Below the pieces are notes generated by a model that was given only the letters and a program-made list of their open reading frames with translations, did not search any database and was not told the DNA's origin. Shown here in pieces: positions 5,127-5,966 of a DNA stretch of 5,966 bases. Numbering within the stretch: the first letter of the stretch is position 1; each line of letters opens with the position of its first letter. The DNA lies in NCBI GenBank assembly GCA_003220905.1, contig QHTS01000292.1, positions 1-5,966 of the forward strand. Direction: 5' to 3'. Made by a program: the position numbers and the translations under genes. This stretch comes from Gemmatimonadota bacterium. GTDB taxonomy: Bacteria; Gemmatimonadota; Gemmatimonadetes; Gemmatimonadales; GWC2-71-9.

Positions 5127-5966
5127 GCCAGCAGCCATCGATTCTGGTCGTCGACGACGAGATGGGGATCCTGGACGTGCTCCGGATCCTGTTGAAAGGG
5201 GAAGGGTTCGACGTCACCACCGCCCAGGGTGGGAAAGCGGGGCTGGAGGCGCTGAAGGGGAACCCGCCCGACATCGTGCTCACAGACATCAAGATGCCGG
5301 GCGTCTCGGGCACCGAGATCCTCGCCGCGGTGCGGGACCAGGACCCGGAGACCCCGGTCATCCTGATGACCGCCCAGGCCTCGCTCCAGAGCGCGATCCA
5401 GGCGGTGAACCAGGGGGCGTTTTACTACATCCAGAAGCCGTTCTCGAACGACGACCTCGTCGCGATTTGCCGGCGCGCGGCGGAGCAGCGCCTCCTCAAG
5501 GCCGAGAACAAGCAGCTCAAGCAGGAGATCCGGCGGCGCGAGCGCTCCGGGCTCGTGAAGCCGCTGGGCAAGTCGCGCGCCTTCCAGGAGGTGCTGAAGC
5601 TCGCCGAGCAGGTGGCGCCCACCGAGAGCACGGTGCTGATCCAGGGAGAGTCGGGCACGGGGAAGGAGGTCATCGCGCGCTACATCCACGAGCTGTCCGC
5701 GCGCGCGGATGGCGGATTCTTTTCGCTGAACTGCGGCGCGCTCCCGGAGAGCCTCCTCGAGTCCGAGCTGTTCGGCCACGTGAAGGGATCGTTCACGGGT
5801 GCGGTTCGGGACAAGCAAGGTCTGTTCGCCGCGGCGCGCGGCGGCACGTTCTTCCTGGACGAGATCGGCGAGATGTCGCCCGCCACGCAGGTGAAGCTGT
5901 TGCGCGTGCTTCAGGAGCGGGAGGCGATCCCCGTGGGCGGCACCGAGCCCATTCCCGTGGACGTCC
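5123..5966 (+). CDS. pilR: PilR-like sigma-54-dependent response regulator (3'-truncated by window end)
   Basis: NtrC-family activator expected to take phosphate from the PilS-like kinase and open sigma-54 promoters such as that of pilin. The 281 readable residues begin with a receiver domain (about 5-120) with acidic pocket D11 and D12, phospho-acceptor D55 (TDIKMPG), T83 and K105. A charged, coiled-coil-like linker (about 119-140) follows. The AAA+ domain then starts near 148 with Walker A GESGTGKE (175-182), a sigma-54 contact loop GSFTGA (222-227, Ser for the common Ala of GAFTGA) and Walker B GTFFLDEIGE (241-250). The window ends before the arginine-finger region and the C-terminal DNA-binding helix-turn-helix. 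The start is set by the GAGGA site and the 4-base overlap with pilS. Calling it PilR rather than another NtrC-type regulator rests on the PilS-like partner and nearby pilC. Confidence 0.93.
   Translation, partial: MSQQPSILVVDDEMGILDVLRILLKGEGFDVTTAQGGKAGLEALKGNPPDIVLTDIKMPGVSGTEILAAVRDQDPETPVILMTAQASLQSAIQAVNQGAFYYIQKPFSNDDLVAICRRAAEQRLLKAENKQLKQEIRRRERSGLVKPLGKSRAFQEVLKLAEQVAPTESTVLIQGESGTGKEVIARYIHELSARADGGFFSLNCGALPESLLESELFGHVKGSFTGAVRDKQGLFAAARGGTFFLDEIGEMSPATQVKLLRVLQEREAIPVGGTEPIPVDV

Noticed and set aside
3222..5138. Minus-strand open frame of 638 codons opposite pilS
   Set aside because: Rich in Arg, His and Gly, with no domain, and it repeats wherever pilS repeats. It is the antisense shadow of a high-GC gene whose plus-strand frame has clear kinase motifs.

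Overview
The window is high-GC bacterial DNA (about two-thirds G+C by eye) carrying part of a type IV pilus locus: pilC at the left, and a pilS-like sensor kinase followed by a pilR-like regulator at the right. Two unrelated genes sit between them. Gene content, codon style and an unusual CTTGCG/CTTACG-rich intergenic repeat suggest an uncultured-type soil or sediment bacterium. Gemmatimonadota is my best guess, with Acidobacteriota or another high-GC didermic phylum as alternatives; this rests on recollection, not on a search.

Layout: (1) 1-1098 (+), PilC inner-membrane platform protein, probably cut at its 5' end by the window edge. (2) 1099-1150, a short gap with a C-run tandem repeat directly before the next gene. 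(3) 1151-2257 (+), an R2-like ligand-binding oxidase (R2lox) with all six metal ligands, a Met where the known enzymes have the ether-crosslinked Val, and an extra C-terminal part of about 100 residues. (4) 2271-2867 (-), an exported small protein with a JAMM/MPN-type metalloprotease signature, converging on R2lox with a 13-base gap. (5) 2868-3203, a 336-base divergent intergenic region with a hairpin, a candidate leaderless promoter for the minus-strand gene, and a degenerate repeat element bounded by 23-base inverted repeats. (6) 3204-5126 (+), PilS-like histidine kinase. (7) 5123 to the window end (+), PilR-like sigma-54-dependent response regulator, overlapping pilS by 4 bases and truncated by the window edge.

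PilC is part of the pilus assembly machine. PilS and PilR form a two-component pair expected to control pilin transcription with RNA polymerase-sigma54. R2lox and the exported JAMM-like protein have no evident functional tie to the pilus.

The most striking feature is a 273-base (91-codon) in-frame tandem duplication inside pilS, with a single synonymous difference between copies. It repeats the second dimerisation helix and the N-box half of the ATPase domain. The kinase therefore has one phospho-acceptor His, two N-boxes and one set of G-boxes. All three copy boundaries carry the same 11-base word in the same register, so the duplication looks able to form and collapse by slippage or recombination, which could act as a switch on pilus regulation. 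An assembly artefact must be excluded first.
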